In this document: piece after piece, positions 1 through 9,514 of the stretch | Numbering within the stretch: the first letter of the stretch is position 1 | Layout of the letters: every line of letters starts with the position of its first letter | DNA from: an unidentified bacterial endosymbiont | GTDB lineage: Bacteria; Pseudomonadota; Gammaproteobacteria; Enterobacterales; Enterobacteriaceae | Length of the DNA: 64,000 nt | Direction: 5' to 3' | Assembly: GCF_918797525.1 (NCBI RefSeq) | Contig: NZ_OU963893.1 | Span: 3,472,001-3,536,000, forward strand | Made by a program: the position numbers and the translations under genes | Notes under the pieces: generated by a model | Databases searched by the model: none | What the model was told of the DNA's origin: nothing | The model's input: the letters and a program-made list of their open reading frames with translations, nothing else

Positions 1-1591
1 GGCCCGTGCCGCCTCTATCCCGGTACTGAGTGGTTTAACCGTCTCCTCTCTCGTGCCCTTTATCGGTAAAGCGGCGATCCTGGATGGCGTCTGCAGCGTG
101 CTGGTGCTGGAACCCGACATCGCCGTTAACCACTACTACAGCGTGGCACAACGCCTTGCGGACAAGCGCCATCAGCAGCAAATCCAGGCGGCGGCGCTAC
201 CGGCGCTCACCCGGGATAATGTGTCAGTGGATATCGCGGCCAATATCGGCAGCGCGCTGGAAGCGCCCGGCGCATTCGCCAATGGCGCACAGGGTGTTGG
301 TCTGTTTCGGACCGAAATGCTCTATATGGACAGGGACACCGCGCCGGACGAACAGGAACAATTTGAGGCCTATCAACAGGTGCTGCTCTCCGCCCAGGGT
401 AAGCCCGTCATCTTCCGAACCATGGATATTGGCGGTGATAAGCAGATCCCCTACCTCTCTATTGCGCCGGAAGAGAACCCGTTTCTCGGTTATCGTGCGG
501 TGCGTATTTATCCTGAGTTTGTCCACCTGTTCCGCACCCAGCTTCGCGCCATTTTACGCGCAGGAGCCAGCGGCAACGCGCTATTGATGATCCCGATGGT
601 GCACAGTCTCGATCAAATACTGTGGGTCAAACAAGAGCTGCAACAGGTACGCGAGGAGCTGACCGCAGAAGGGTTACGCCATACCACAACTCTGCCCCTG
701 GGCATTATGGTGGAGGTGCCCTCCGTCTGCTTTATCATCGACCACTTCTGTGAGGAGGTCGATTTTTTCAGCATCGGATCCAACGACATGACCCAGTATC
801 TTTACGCGGTCGATCGCAACAACCCGCGGGTATCTCCGCTGTACAATCCTGTTACACCGTCGTTTTTACGCATGCTGCGCCAGATTACCACCGCCGCCCA
901 TCACCATGGAAAATGGGTCGGCATCTGCGGCGAACTGGGCGGGGAACGTCGCTATCTTCCTCTGCTTTTAGGCCTCGGGATAGACGAATTAAGCATGAGC
1001 GGACCACGCATCCCGGGCGTCAAAGCGCAGGTGCGTCATCTTGAGAGCGGCGCCTGTCAGGCTCTGGCGGCGCAAGCCTGCGAGTGCCGCAGCGCGAACG
1101 AAATAGAAACGCTGCTTGCCGGCTTCACCCCCGAAGAGCCACCGCGCCCGCTGCTGGCGCTGGAAACCATCGTATTTTACGAACCGCTCACCTCAAAAGA
1201 ACAGGTGCTCCAGTATCTGTGCGGTAATCTGGCTATTCTGGGGCGTACCGAGACCCCGCTGGAGCTGGAAGAAGATATCTGGCAGCGGGAAGAGATTGTC
1301 ACCACCGCCGTAGGGTTTGGGGTGGCTATTCCGCATGCTAAATCACAGTGGATACGTCACTCCAGCATCAGCATAGCCCGTCTACCCAAGCCCATCGACT
1401 GGGAATCGGATATGGGCGACGTCGGGCTGGTGATTATGTTGACGCTCGGGGCAGAGGAGGGAAATAACCACGTCAAAGTGTTCTCTCAGCTAGCACGCAA
1501 GCTGGTGAACAAGGTGTTCAGGGAAGCGCTGTTCGCAGCCGATTCCCCGCAGGCTCTGCTTGACCTGCTGAATGCCGAAATCACCTTCTGA
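1..1591 (+). CDS. fryA: FryA-type multiphosphoryl transfer protein, C-terminal part (EI + fructose-type EIIA)
   Basis: The frame is open from base 2, so the gene begins outside the window and this is its 3' part. It keeps the PEP-binding half of PTS enzyme I (GVGLFRTEML near base 300, the IGSNDMTQY segment near 780, and GICGELGG with the enzyme I cysteine at 926-928). A fructose/mannitol-type EIIA domain follows, with its phosphoryl-accepting histidine in GVAIPHAKS at 1334-1336. The family order is HPr-EI-EIIA, so HPr and the EI N-terminal half lie upstream. The protein relays phosphate from PEP to a sugar permease not seen here. The gene converges on an AraC-type regulator, as fryA and ypdC do in E. 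coli; that arrangement, not the sequence, separates FryA from the paralogue FrwA. Confidence 0.85.
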   Translation, partial: ARAASIPVLSGLTVSSLVPFIGKAAILDGVCSVLVLEPDIAVNHYYSVAQRLADKRHQQQIQAAALPALTRDNVSVDIAANIGSALEAPGAFANGAQGVGLFRTEMLYMDRDTAPDEQEQFEAYQQVLLSAQGKPVIFRTMDIGGDKQIPYLSIAPEENPFLGYRAVRIYPEFVHLFRTQLRAILRAGASGNALLMIPMVHSLDQILWVKQELQQVREELTAEGLRHTTTLPLGIMVEVPSVCFIIDHFCEEVDFFSIGSNDMTQYLYAVDRNNPRVSPLYNPVTPSFLRMLRQITTAAHHHGKWVGICGELGGERRYLPLLLGLGIDELSMSGPRIPGVKAQVRHLESGACQALAAQACECRSANEIETLLAGFTPEEPPRPLLALETIVFYEPLTSKEQVLQYLCGNLAILGRTETPLELEEDIWQREEIVTTAVGFGVAIPHAKSQWIRHSSISIARLPKPIDWESDMGDVGLVIMLTLGAEEGNNHVKVFSQLARKLVNKVFREALFAADSPQALLDLLNAEITF

Positions 1592-1594
1592 CCG

Positions 1595-2440
1595 CTACAA
1601 AAAACGCGCGCGATATTCCCCCGGCGTCAGACCAAACTGGCGTCGGAACAGCCTGGAGAAATAGTCGCTATCAGGATAACCGCAGCGCCTCGCGACCTCG
1701 GCGACTGGCAGGTGATATTTTTGCAGGATAGTGCGTGCCTTACCCATTCGCACCCAACGGACGTAATCCACAAAACTCAGGGTTCCCTGCTGTGAAAACA
1801 GGCGTGACAGATGATTCGGGGAGAGGGTAAATAGCGCGGCGACGCTTTCGCGTGAAAGGGGTTGCGCATAGTTCTCCTGCACCCAGTGACAAATGCTTCG
1901 GTAGAGAAAATCCTTTCGCGAAATCCCCGGCTGAGGAGGGGAAGAGGCAACCTTACGGCACCAGCGCAGCAGGCTAAGAACCAGCGGCTGAATAATGTCC
2001 TGATCCTGCGCTGACGCGCTGAGATGCGTTAGCGCCATCAGCATCGCGGTACACTCCCCTCTTTCAGGATGAGGAATGTCGACCTTCTTTGCTGGCAGAC
2101 CATGACCGGGGGCCTGGAACGCCAGCCCCAGCCAGGAGGGCGCAAAGACAACACTCAGCAACATTACCGGCGGTTCGAATATCGGCATAGTAGCCGCCTG
2201 GGCGGGCAAAAACAGCATCTCTCCCTGACGGATCGCCTTTTGCGCCGCAATAAGCCGGTTGCCATACACGCCGCGTAGCACCACATCTAGCCGCGGCTGT
2301 TCAAGACACAGGCTCCCGGCAGGTGGCTCAGCGAGCGTGTGAGCAAACCAGACGCGGCCCAGTTGCTGCGGGTTCAGCACCAACCCGCTGAGAAGGTCAG
2401 CAAAAAACTGCTGGTCGGCGGGAAGCCAGGCGTCGGGCAT
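1595..2440 (-). CDS. AraC-family transcriptional regulator (YpdC-like)
   Basis: This is a 281-residue protein with an N-terminal cupin-like sensor region (about residues 20-120) and a C-terminal AraC helix-turn-helix pair. The HTH part shows LSPNHLSRLFSQQ near residue 205 and the family signature ARRCGYPDSDYFSRLFRRQFG near residues 245-265. The ATG is preceded by a strong AAGGGGGG ribosome site, although the start lies 67 bases inside the upstream flavin reductase gene on the same strand. It converges on fryA with only 3 bases between, the E. coli ypdC/fryA layout, so it may regulate that PTS. The effector is unknown. YijO, the regulator beside the paralogous frwA, is an alternative identity. 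Confidence 0.8.
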   Translation of the reverse strand: MPDAWLPADQQFFADLLSGLVLNPQQLGRVWFAHTLAEPPAGSLCLEQPRLDVVLRGVYGNRLIAAQKAIRQGEMLFLPAQAATMPIFEPPVMLLSVVFAPSWLGLAFQAPGHGLPAKKVDIPHPERGECTAMLMALTHLSASAQDQDIIQPLVLSLLRWCRKVASSPPQPGISRKDFLYRSICHWVQENYAQPLSRESVAALFTLSPNHLSRLFSQQGTLSFVDYVRWVRMGKARTILQKYHLPVAEVARRCGYPDSDYFSRLFRRQFGLTPGEYRARFL

Positions 2441-3063
2441 ATTACCCCCCTTCGCGCGTCCGGGCGCACCAGGTCAAACCGATGCGTATCGCTGATGGCA
2501 TAATAGGCCGTTGGGCCACCGGCGCGCAGGATCGGCTGAGCCTTCGCGGTCTGGTATATCCCCTCTTCCAGCAGCGTTTCGGCAATGTGGATGCCGACCA
2601 CTTCCCCCAGCACCAGCCAGCTATCTACGGGCGTGCCGTCAGCGCCCGTCAGTTGGATGCACTGGGAGAGTCGGCATTCGAAGTTCACCGGGCTTTCTGC
2701 CACGCGCGGCGCGTTGATCAGTTGACTGGCAACGGGAGTTAATCCGGCAAAGGAAAATTCATCTTCGCCGTGGGGGAGCGTGACGGAGGTTTCATTCATT
2801 GCTTCAGCCAGGTCGCGCGTCGCGAGGTTCCAGACAAACTCGCCGGTTTCAGTAATGTTACGCACGCTGTCCTTCCAGCCGTTGCTGGAAAACCCCACGA
2901 TCGGCGGACGGTAGTTAAAACAGTTAAAGAAGCTGTACGGCGCCAGATTCATCTGGCCGTCTTTGTCACACGAGGAGATCCAGCCAATCGGACGTGGTCC
3001 AATAATCGCGTTCAGCGGGTCATGCGGCAGGCCATGCCCCAGAGCAGGTTGGTAGAAATACAT
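2374..3063 (-). CDS. Flavin reductase-like FMN-binding split-barrel protein
   Basis: 229 residues. The central part is typical of the flavin reductase-like split-barrel family (DIM6/NTAB group). Visible features are the IGPRPIGWISSCDKDG strand region near residue 25, LAPYSFFNCFNYRPP near 45 and a following GFSSNGWKDS segment. Members bind FMN and reduce it with NAD(P)H or use it for oxidoreduction; the substrate here cannot be predicted. The last 20 or so residues overlap the AraC gene downstream and read as low-complexity Pro/Ser, so the natural C-terminus may have been altered by read-through. The overlap suggests co-transcription with the AraC gene. The upstream ribosome site (GAGAGAA) is modest. 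Confidence 0.75.
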   Translation of the reverse strand: MYFYQPALGHGLPHDPLNAIIGPRPIGWISSCDKDGQMNLAPYSFFNCFNYRPPIVGFSSNGWKDSVRNITETGEFVWNLATRDLAEAMNETSVTLPHGEDEFSFAGLTPVASQLINAPRVAESPVNFECRLSQCIQLTGADGTPVDSWLVLGEVVGIHIAETLLEEGIYQTAKAQPILRAGGPTAYYAISDTHRFDLVRPDARRGVICPTPGFPPTSSFLLTFSAGWC

Positions 3064-3225
3064 AAGATTCTCTCATTGCCCGGTGTTAAGGACACTCAGC
3101 GTAACGCAATCCGCCAAAAATGAAGACTGAATAAATTTCAGCTCAGCATCCGGCAGGCGCTTTTTTCGCCAAAAATCCCTATGACAGATGAATGTGATGT
3201 TCATCACTTCAAACCGGGTCGCGCA

Positions 3226-3312
3226 ATGAGTATCATCAGGAGAGTTAAACCCTCGCTGCCAGACGGCGAGGGTTTTCTTTTGGATTGGTTTCTGCGTTAC
3301 GCGCAGCATTAA
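3226..3312 (+). promoter_or_regulatory. rnk leader: attenuator-like hairpin inside a short reading frame
   Basis: Upstream of rnk the + strand has CCCTCGC (3250-3256) pairing with GCGAGGG (3266-3272), followed at once by TTTTCTTTT. This is an intrinsic terminator placed between the promoter region and rnk. A conserved attenuator-like rnk leader has been described bioinformatically in gamma-proteobacteria, from memory. A 28-codon open frame (ATG 3226 to TAA 3310-3312) runs through the hairpin, has only a weak ribosome site and ends 16 bases before rnk. The hairpin is seen directly; the leader peptide is speculative. Confidence 0.6.
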
Positions 3313-3328
3313 CGACATGGAGTAATAA

Positions 3329-3739
3329 ATGTCCAGACCCACAATTATCATTAATGAACTTGACGCAGAACGTATTGACCGTCTTCTGGAAAAAGCAGAA
3401 TTTGCCTCTCTGCCGGTTGCCGACGCGCTGAATGAGGAACTCGACCGGGCGCAAATGTGTACGCCAGAATCCATGCCGCATGATGTGGTCACCATGAACA
3501 GCCAGGTGAGGTTCCGTAACCTGACCACCGGCGAAGAGCTAACCCGCACGCTGGTCTACCCGGCACAAATGAGCGATAGCAGCACACAGCTTTCGGTTCT
3601 GGCACCCGTTGGGGCCGCGCTGCTGGGCTTACGCACCGGGGATACCATCCACTGGGAATTACCGGGCGGCGCGTCAACGCATCTGAAAGTACTCGCGCTG
3701 TTGTACCAGCCGGAAGCCGCAGGCGAGTACCTGCGTTAA
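3329..3739 (+). CDS. rnk: Regulator of nucleoside diphosphate kinase Rnk
   Basis: 136 residues beginning [17 protein letters not shown], near-identical to E. coli Rnk in length and sequence as recalled. Rnk is a GreA/GreB-like protein: an N-terminal short coiled-coil region (residues 1-45) and a C-terminal FKBP-like domain (about 50-130, with the [14 protein letters not shown] segment typical of Gre factors). It binds RNA polymerase and influences nucleoside diphosphate kinase levels. It lacks the long acidic-tipped coiled coil of GreA. It converges with ybdR, as in E. coli, and the attenuator-like hairpin upstream suggests control in its leader. Confidence 0.95.
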   Translation: MSRPTIIINELDAERIDRLLEKAEFASLPVADALNEELDRAQMCTPESMPHDVVTMNSQVRFRNLTTGEELTRTLVYPAQMSDSSTQLSVLAPVGAALLGLRTGDTIHWELPGGASTHLKVLALLYQPEAAGEYLR

Positions 3740-3760
3740 CCTCTTCCCTTTATGTTGCAC

Positions 3761-3785
3761 AGAGGATGCGCCCGCATCCTCTTTA
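3761..3785 (+). terminator. Intrinsic terminator after rnk
   Basis: AGAGGATGC (3761-3769) pairs perfectly with GCATCCTCT (3774-3782) around a 4-base loop, with a short T-rich tail on the + strand. It lies 21 bases after the rnk stop codon. Confidence 0.75.
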
Positions 3786-3810
3786 TACAAATAGACCCTA
3801 ACGCCCTGTA

Positions 3811-5049
3811 TTACACCACCCCACCCGGAAATGCATTTACCAGGCCTTTCACTTTCTGTTCTGCTGCTTCAGGCGTGTCTGCACCGGGTACCAGAATCAC
3901 CTTCCGGCACTCCTCTTCACGTTTTTCGAAAATCTTATAGGCGCGCTCCGCATCCGCGAGAGGCAGATAGTGGGTCACGATCTCCTCTGGCGTCAGCAAC
4001 CCTTTTTCGATCAACGGTAACAGCTCACCCAGCCAGGCGTGGACATGAGTCTGACCCATCTTAAAGCTGATTCCCTTATCAAAGGCATCGCCAAACAGGA
4101 AGCCATGAATAAACCCGGCATAGACCCCCGGCACGCTCACCACGCCGCCGCGTCGCACGGCCGCGATGCACTGACGCAGGGCCTTACCGCTGCTGCCTTC
4201 AATCTTAAGGTTGCTGAGTATGGTTTCAGTGGTACTGCCTTTGGCCTCAAACCCTACCGCATCAATAACAGCATCGACACCGCGCTGCCCCGCCGTCTGC
4301 TCAATGATTTTTTCCGCAGCGTCGTTATCATCATCAAAATTGATGGGAATGGCGCTGTAACGGTCCCGGGCAAACTGCAGCCGGTAGGGATGGTGATCGA
4401 CAACAAAAATTTGTTCCGCCCCTAACAGCCGTGCGCAGGCGATAGTCAGCAGGCCGACAGGGCCGGCGCCGAAGACGGCCACGCTCGATCCTTTTTCGAT
4501 TTGCGCGTTTTTGGCCGCCTGCCAGGCGGTAGGCAAGATATCGGAAAGGAACAGCGCCTTATCATCGGAAAGCAACTGGGGCACTTTGAACGGCCCGACG
4601 TTACCTTTCGGCACGCGGACATACTCTGCTTGCCCACCCGGCACCCCGCCGTAAAGATGGCTGTAACCAAACAGCGCTGCTGGCGCAGGAATTTGCTTTT
4701 TATTCAGCGCTGCACCCTGTCCGGCGTTGGTTTTCTCGCAGGCCGCGTACTGTTGCAGACGGCAAAAGAAGCAGTCGCCACAGGCAATGACAAACGGGAT
4801 CACCACCCGATCGCCCTTCTGCAAATTCTTTACATCACGCCCGCTCTCCACCACTTCGCCCATAAATTCATGACCAAAAATATCGCCGTGCTCAACCTTC
4901 GGGATCTTCCCACGATATAGATGCAGATCGGAGCCGCAAATAGCCGTAGCCGTGACGCGCAAAATAATATCGTCAGGTTGTTCAATGACAGGATCGGGAA
5001 CATTATCAATACGAACATGGTGCGGACCGTGGTACGTGAGTGCTTTCAT
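3811..5049 (-). CDS. ybdR: Zinc-dependent medium-chain dehydrogenase YbdR
   Basis: 412 residues, the same length as E. coli YbdR. The GroES-like N-terminal domain holds the catalytic zinc motif [10 protein letters not shown] (about residues 59-68) and a structural-zinc cysteine cluster ([15 protein letters not shown], about 92-106). The Rossmann domain has GAGPVGLL near residue 195 for NAD(P) binding. It resembles glutathione-independent formaldehyde dehydrogenase-like proteins, but the substrate is not established. The ATG follows a good GGAGG site. The gene sits between rnk and uspG exactly as in E. coli. Confidence 0.93.
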   Translation of the reverse strand: MKALTYHGPHHVRIDNVPDPVIEQPDDIILRVTATAICGSDLHLYRGKIPKVEHGDIFGHEFMGEVVESGRDVKNLQKGDRVVIPFVIACGDCFFCRLQQYAACEKTNAGQGAALNKKQIPAPAALFGYSHLYGGVPGGQAEYVRVPKGNVGPFKVPQLLSDDKALFLSDILPTAWQAAKNAQIEKGSSVAVFGAGPVGLLTIACARLLGAEQIFVVDHHPYRLQFARDRYSAIPINFDDDNDAAEKIIEQTAGQRGVDAVIDAVGFEAKGSTTETILSNLKIEGSSGKALRQCIAAVRRGGVVSVPGVYAGFIHGFLFGDAFDKGISFKMGQTHVHAWLGELLPLIEKGLLTPEEIVTHYLPLADAERAYKIFEKREEECRKVILVPGADTPEAAEQKVKGLVNAFPGGVV

Positions 5050-5229
5050 GCGACCTCCGAAAGGATGTGGGTAAGCTCCTAAAAGGGTAGCGTCCTCTGA
5101 GGATTAGCCCGTGAATATGGCCGTTTTGAGAATTATCCTGGTGAGACAAAAAGTGCAGGCGAGGCTACAGAAACCAGTAATACTTTGTGTTTGAATAGAT
5201 TATGCGTTTATCAACAAGGAGAAGCGGGA

Positions 5230-5658
5230 ATGTATCAGACAATCATTATGCCGGTTGATGTTTTCGAAATGGAACTGAGTGACAAAGCGGTACGTCACGC
5301 TGAGTTTCTGGCGCAGCAGGAGGGAATTATTCATCTTTTACACGTCCTGCCCGGCTCTGCCAGCCTGAGTCTTCACCGCTTTGCCGCCGACGTGCGCCGC
5401 TTCGAAGAGCATCTCCAGAACGAAGCCGAAACGCGCCTGCAAACCATGGCCGGGCACTTTAGCATCGACCCGGCGCGCATTAAAACCCACGTCCGTTTTG
5501 GCAGCGTGCGCGATGCCGTCAATGAACTGGCGAGCGAACTGAACGCCGACGTGGTGGTCATTGGTTCACGTAATCCTTCTATCAGCACCCACCTGTTAGG
5601 GTCGAACGCCTCCAGCGTGATCCGCCATACCCACATTCCGGTGATGGTGGTGCGATAA
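5230..5658 (+). CDS. uspG: Universal stress protein UspG
   Basis: 142 residues beginning [20 protein letters not shown]. The ATG at 5230 is chosen because it gives the E. coli UspG length and follows AAGGAG at about 5216-5221; an upstream in-frame start at 5185 would add 15 unsupported residues. The Usp fold ends with the ATP-binding signature [33 protein letters not shown] (G-2x-G-9x-G(S/T) type). UspG has been linked to stress survival and protein adenylylation in E. coli. It is divergent from ybdR and convergent with ahpF. Confidence 0.95.
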   Translation: MYQTIIMPVDVFEMELSDKAVRHAEFLAQQEGIIHLLHVLPGSASLSLHRFAADVRRFEEHLQNEAETRLQTMAGHFSIDPARIKTHVRFGSVRDAVNELASELNADVVVIGSRNPSISTHLLGSNASSVIRHTHIPVMVVR

Positions 5659-5687
5659 AAAAAAGAGGCCACCTTTCGGCGGCCTCT
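5657..5687 (-). terminator. Intrinsic terminator after ahpF
   Basis: AGAGGCC (5664-5670) and GGCCTCT (5681-5687) form a stem. On the - strand it is followed by eight T residues, directly after ahpF. The + strand side has no T run, so it serves ahpF mainly, though the hairpin also sits just behind uspG. Confidence 0.85.
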
Positions 5688-5719
5688 CGCTATTGCAGGT
5701 GTCGTCTTATTTTCTTTTT

Positions 5720-7285
5720 TTATGCCGTTTTGGTGCGAATCAAATAGTCAAACGCGCTGAGTGACGCTTTCGCACCTTCGCCAGTGGCGATGATGATCTG
5801 TTTGTACGGCACGGTGGTGCAGTCGCCCGCCGCAAATACGCCCTTGACGCTGGTTTCGCATTTCGCATCAATGATGATTTCGCCCATACGGTTGCGCTCA
5901 ATCGCGCCTTCAAGCCATGTGGTGTTTGGCAACAGACCAATCTGCACAAAGATCCCGGATAGCGCTACGCTGTGAACATCGCCGCTTACGCGGTCGCGAT
6001 ATTCGATGCCGATCACTTTGCTGCCATCGCCCTTCACTTCCGTGGTCTGCGCATTCAACACGATGTCGACGTTTTTCAGGCTGCGGACTTTATCCTGCAG
6101 CACCTGATCCGCTTTCATCTCTGGCGCGAACTCCAGCAGGGTGACGTGTTCAACGATACCCGCCAGGTCGATAGCCGCTTCCACGCCGGAGTTACCGCCG
6201 CCGATTACCGCCACGCGCTTACCTTTAAACAGCGGGCCATCGCAGTGCGGGCAGTAGGTTACACCTTTGGTGCGATACTGATCTTCACCCGGCACGTTCA
6301 TGTTGCGCCATTTTGCGCCGGTAGCAATGATAATACTGCGAGCTTTCAGCACCGCGCCGGAGGCCGTTTCTACCTGGTGTAACCCGCCTTCAACCGCTGC
6401 CGGAACCAGCCTGCTGGCGCTCTGACTGTCAATCACGTCCACGTCGTAATCATCGACGTGTGCCTTGAGCGCGCCCGCCAGTTTCTGGCCTTCGGTCTTC
6501 GGCACCGAGATGTAGTTTTCGATGTCTACAGTATCCAGCACCTGGCCGCCAAAGCGCTCGCCCATCAGACCGGTGCGAATGCCTTTACGTGCCGAATAAA
6601 CCGCCGCCGCCGCGCCTGCCGGGCCGGAACCGACAATCAATACATCATAAGCATCACGTTTGTTCAGCGCTTCCGCCGCGCGTTTTTCTGCGCCTGTATC
6701 CACTTTAGCCACGATTTCCGTCAGGGTCATACGGCCCTGGCCAAATGCATTACCGTTCAGGTAGACCGCCGGAACGCCCATCACGTTGCGATCGGTAATT
6801 TCTTGCCCGAAGGTGCCGCCATCAATCGCTGTGTGTTTGATACGCGGGTTTAGCACCGACATCAGATTCAGCGCTTGTACCACATCCGGGCAGTTATGGC
6901 AGGAAAGCGAGTAGTACGTTTCAAATTCAAAATCGCCGTCGATATCGCGGATCTGCTCCAGCAGCGTCTGCGCCTCTTTTGACGGATGGCCACCGGTCCA
7001 CAGCAGCGCCAGCACCAGTGAGGTAAATTCGTGCCCCAGCGGAGAACCGGCAAAGCGCGGGCCCTGGTCAGAGCCTGGATTAGCGATCAGGAAAGAAGGC
7101 TTACGCACTGCCAGAGCGTTATCTTCTTTGAAGGTCACTTTAGGTGACAGTTCGGCGATCTCTGCCAGCAGCGCTTTGATTTCTGCCGATTTAGCGCTGT
7201 CGTCCAGCGTTGCAATCAGCTCAACAGGTTTAGTCAGTTTCTCAAGGTACGCCCTGAGCTGGGTTTTCATGTTAGTGTCGAGCAT
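5720..7285 (-). CDS. ahpF: Alkyl hydroperoxide reductase subunit F
   Basis: 521 residues from the ATG at 7285, which follows GAGGGA and matches E. coli AhpF; the open frame runs 24 codons further upstream without support. This cytoplasmic flavoprotein passes electrons from NADH to AhpC. The N-terminal thioredoxin-like half carries the redox pair SCHNCPD (Cys129/Cys132). The C-terminal thioredoxin-reductase-like half carries the FAD motif [10 protein letters not shown] (about 218), the CPHCDG disulfide (about 345-348) and the pyridine-nucleotide motif GGGNSG (about 360). Downstream of ahpC in the same direction, with a partial-terminator-like hairpin between them, it should be co-transcribed at a lower level. 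Confidence 0.97.
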   Translation of the reverse strand: MLDTNMKTQLRAYLEKLTKPVELIATLDDSAKSAEIKALLAEIAELSPKVTFKEDNALAVRKPSFLIANPGSDQGPRFAGSPLGHEFTSLVLALLWTGGHPSKEAQTLLEQIRDIDGDFEFETYYSLSCHNCPDVVQALNLMSVLNPRIKHTAIDGGTFGQEITDRNVMGVPAVYLNGNAFGQGRMTLTEIVAKVDTGAEKRAAEALNKRDAYDVLIVGSGPAGAAAAVYSARKGIRTGLMGERFGGQVLDTVDIENYISVPKTEGQKLAGALKAHVDDYDVDVIDSQSASRLVPAAVEGGLHQVETASGAVLKARSIIIATGAKWRNMNVPGEDQYRTKGVTYCPHCDGPLFKGKRVAVIGGGNSGVEAAIDLAGIVEHVTLLEFAPEMKADQVLQDKVRSLKNVDIVLNAQTTEVKGDGSKVIGIEYRDRVSGDVHSVALSGIFVQIGLLPNTTWLEGAIERNRMGEIIIDAKCETSVKGVFAAGDCTTVPYKQIIIATGEGAKASLSAFDYLIRTKTA

Positions 7286-7372
7286 TATTCTTCCCTCTCT
7301 AAAAACGTCATCATGCAAGCTGCCTGCTACAGGCGGCCAGAATGCAACTTGCATCATGGTGCTGAAATGAAA

Positions 7373-7390
7373 TGGGCGCGGGTGCGCCCA
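7373..7390 (-). terminator. Intercistronic hairpin between ahpC and ahpF
   Basis: TGGGCGC (7373-7379) and GCGCCCA (7384-7390) form a stem with a 4-base loop. On the - strand it is followed by ATTTCATTTC, a weak terminator tail. This fits partial termination or RNA stabilisation that yields more AhpC than AhpF; that role is inferred. Confidence 0.5.
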
Positions 7391-7412
7391 TTGATTACCG
7401 GATGGGCAAAAC

Positions 7413-7976
7413 TTAGATCTTACCGACCAGGTCCAGAGATGGCGCCAGGGTCGCTTCGCCTTCTTTCCATTTCGCCGGGCACACTTCGCCTGGGTGAGAA
7501 GCGACGTACTGTGCCGCTTTCACTTTGCGCAGCAGGTCAGATGCATCACGGCCGATACCTTCAGCGGTAACTTCGATAGCCTGGATAATGCCCTGCGGGT
7601 CAACAACGAAGGTGGCACGATCGGCCAGGCCTTCATCTTCACGCATGTTGTCGAAGTTACGGGTCAGGGCGCCAGTCGGGTCGCCGATCATCGCATATTT
7701 GATTTTGGCGATGGTTTCAGAGCTGCCGTGCCACGCTTTGTGGGTGAAATGGGTGTCAGTAGAGACAGAGTAAACGTCTACGCCCAGTTTCTGCAATTCG
7801 TCGTAATGATCCGCCACGTCGCCCAGTTCGGTCGGGCAAACGAAGGTAAAATCAGCCGGATAGAAGAAGAACACGCTCCAGCGGCCTTCAGTATCTTTCT
7901 CGGTAACTTCGATGAATTCACCGTTTTTGAACGCCTGGTTTTTGAAAGGTTTAATTTTGGTGTTAATCAAAGACAT
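7413..7976 (-). CDS. ahpC: Alkyl hydroperoxide reductase subunit C (2-Cys peroxiredoxin)
   Basis: 187 residues. The peroxidatic cysteine is in FVCPTE (Cys47 counting Met; 46 in the mature numbering) and the resolving cysteine in GEVCPAKW (Cys166). AhpC reduces hydrogen peroxide, organic peroxides and peroxynitrite and is recycled by AhpF. The start follows CACGGAGGAAG, a strong ribosome site. The upstream sequence resembles the OxyR-controlled E. coli ahpC promoter. Confidence 0.98.
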   Translation of the reverse strand: MSLINTKIKPFKNQAFKNGEFIEVTEKDTEGRWSVFFFYPADFTFVCPTELGDVADHYDELQKLGVDVYSVSTDTHFTHKAWHGSSETIAKIKYAMIGDPTGALTRNFDNMREDEGLADRATFVVDPQGIIQAIEVTAEGIGRDASDLLRKVKAAQYVASHPGEVCPAKWKEGEATLAPSLDLVGKI

Positions 7977-8090
7977 CTGTACTTCCTCCGTGTTTTCGTT
8001 GAGAAGTAAGGTAACCCACTTTTACTGCAAGGGCTAATGCGTTTGCATTATCAAATCAATCAGCCATACCTTACAACCCATACAAGACAA
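7977..8090 (-). promoter_or_regulatory. ahpC promoter region, probable OxyR control
   Basis: On the - strand, GTTGTAAGGTATGG, GATTTGATAATGCAAACGC (near 8036-8056) and GGTTACCTTAC correspond in order to blocks I recall from the OxyR-dependent E. coli ahpC promoter. The similarity is seen; OxyR binding is inferred from it. Confidence 0.45.
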
Positions 8091-8614
8091 CCATGTGAAC
8101 TAAATGAATGAAAAGCCCGAATGTAAAAAGGCCGCCCTAATGGGCGGCCCTGATACCTGAACTTCCCACAGGAACTTTCAGTGCCAGCTCTCACTGACGT
8201 TGCGTTGCGCTCTACCAACCTTTTTATCAAGGCCGTAACAGCGTCTTGATTACACCACCCGTGGCGGCACAGGGCAATGCGCAGAACAGGCATTCGTATC
8301 TATGGCTGTGATAGGTTTCATCAAAGAAGACTGTTGTATTGAGTGGTAACGTCTGCCGTTTATTAAATAAAAAAATGTGATAATTAAATAGCAATGCATA
8401 AACGTAACTTTTTTTATTCATATCTATTATTACTCTAAACGATAAAAATACCTTAACTCTGCTTGAAGCGCTATTTCATTAATCTCCTGCCGTGATATAT
8501 TAAGTCCGCATTCAATTTAATTTAAGCGGGTAAAGCGAATGTCTGGCAAATGGTTAGCTTCGTTCTATAGTTATCAGTAATGTGCTAACCCACACGGCTT
8601 ACTCAGGATAAAAC
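8091..8614. other. Gap without a gene (dsbG position)
   Basis: E. coli carries dsbG between ahpC and ybdO; nothing resembling DsbG is left here. The left half contains a strong orphan terminator facing the - strand. The right half is AT-rich and presumably holds the ybdO promoter. The small open frames (for example 8060-8293 on the - strand) have no recognisable content. Confidence 0.6.
8125..8149 (-). terminator. Orphan intrinsic terminator
   Basis: GGCCGCCC (8130-8137) pairs perfectly with GGGCGGCC (8142-8149) around a 4-base loop. On the - strand it is followed by TTTTT (8125-8129). No protein gene lies upstream on that strand before ybdO, which reads the other way, so the transcript it ends is unidentified. 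Confidence 0.75.
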
Positions 8615-9514
8615 ATGGCAAACCTCTACGACCTTAAAAAATTTGATTTAAATCTTCTGGTGATTTTCGAGTGTATCTTTCAGCACCTGAGCATTAGCAA
8701 GGCAGCAGAAACGCTTTACATAACGCCATCAGCGGTCAGCCAATCACTGCAGCGCCTGCGAAACCAGCTTAACGACCCCCTGTTTATTCGTTCAGGCAAA
8801 GGGATCACGCCAACGACCGTAGGGACCAATCTCCATATTCACCTGGAACAAAACCTGAACCACCTCGAACAAACCATCAATATCATGCACGGTTCCTTGC
8901 TGAAGAAGAATTTTGTCATCTATTGTCCACAAATATTGACACCCCATACTTTTATCGCCCCGATGTCATTGTTAATGCAGGAGCATAATTACGAAATTGA
9001 GTTACATGATGTCCTTATCACGCCAGACTCTGCCGAGGATCTACTCGCCTACCGTAAGGCCGATCTGGTCTTCTCACTGGCCGCGGTGAACAACCGCTCG
9101 GTTGTCTGCGTTCCCTTCGTACAACACCCTGTCATTCTGGTGTGTCGTCAGGATCACCCCCGAATTAAAGAAAGTGCCACACTTGAGGACCTGCGTACCG
9201 AGAAATTCACGCGCTATCTTAGTGAGGAACCCGGAATCAAAGCGTATCAACAGAACGCTGAAGCCTGTCTGGCAGACAGAAACATTGGTTTTAGCAGCGA
9301 CTCTCTCATCTCGATAACCACCATGATCGCCTCAACTGATTTGCTGGGTGCCATACCCGTGGCGCTATACGAGCAATATCGCGACGTCATGAGACTCAAA
9401 AAGATCGCCACACCCTTCACGCTTCCCACAATAAATATTTTTATGCTTTATAATCGTTCCGCGTTGACGAGCGCTATATTCGCGAAATTTATAGAACAAA
9501 TTACACAAAAGTAA
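8615..9514 (+). CDS. ybdO: LysR-family transcriptional regulator YbdO
   Basis: 299 residues. The N-terminal winged helix-turn-helix (residues 8-65, with ISKAAETLYITPSAVSQSLQRLR) is almost identical to E. coli YbdO as recalled. The C-terminal effector-binding half (about 90-299) is more divergent. It sits upstream of ybdN in the same direction, as in E. coli, and probably controls neighbouring genes. E. coli YbdO has been called CitR and linked to citrate control, which I recall with limited certainty. Base composition is somewhat AT-richer than the ahp genes. Confidence 0.92.
   Translation: MANLYDLKKFDLNLLVIFECIFQHLSISKAAETLYITPSAVSQSLQRLRNQLNDPLFIRSGKGITPTTVGTNLHIHLEQNLNHLEQTINIMHGSLLKKNFVIYCPQILTPHTFIAPMSLLMQEHNYEIELHDVLITPDSAEDLLAYRKADLVFSLAAVNNRSVVCVPFVQHPVILVCRQDHPRIKESATLEDLRTEKFTRYLSEEPGIKAYQQNAEACLADRNIGFSSDSLISITTMIASTDLLGAIPVALYEQYRDVMRLKKIATPFTLPTINIFMLYNRSALTSAIFAKFIEQITQK

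Noticed and set aside
1..1591. FrwA (PtsA) as the identity of the first gene
   Set aside because: FrwA has the same domain order and cannot be excluded from sequence alone; the convergent AraC-type neighbour fits the fryA-ypdC layout better.
8161..8280. tRNA-like string GGTTGGTAGAGC on the - strand
   Set aside because: It resembles a tRNA D-arm, but I could not build an acceptor stem, anticodon arm or T-arm around it.
8060..8293. 77-codon - strand frame between ahpC and ybdO
   Set aside because: It runs through the orphan terminator hairpin, lacks a ribosome site and shows no motif.
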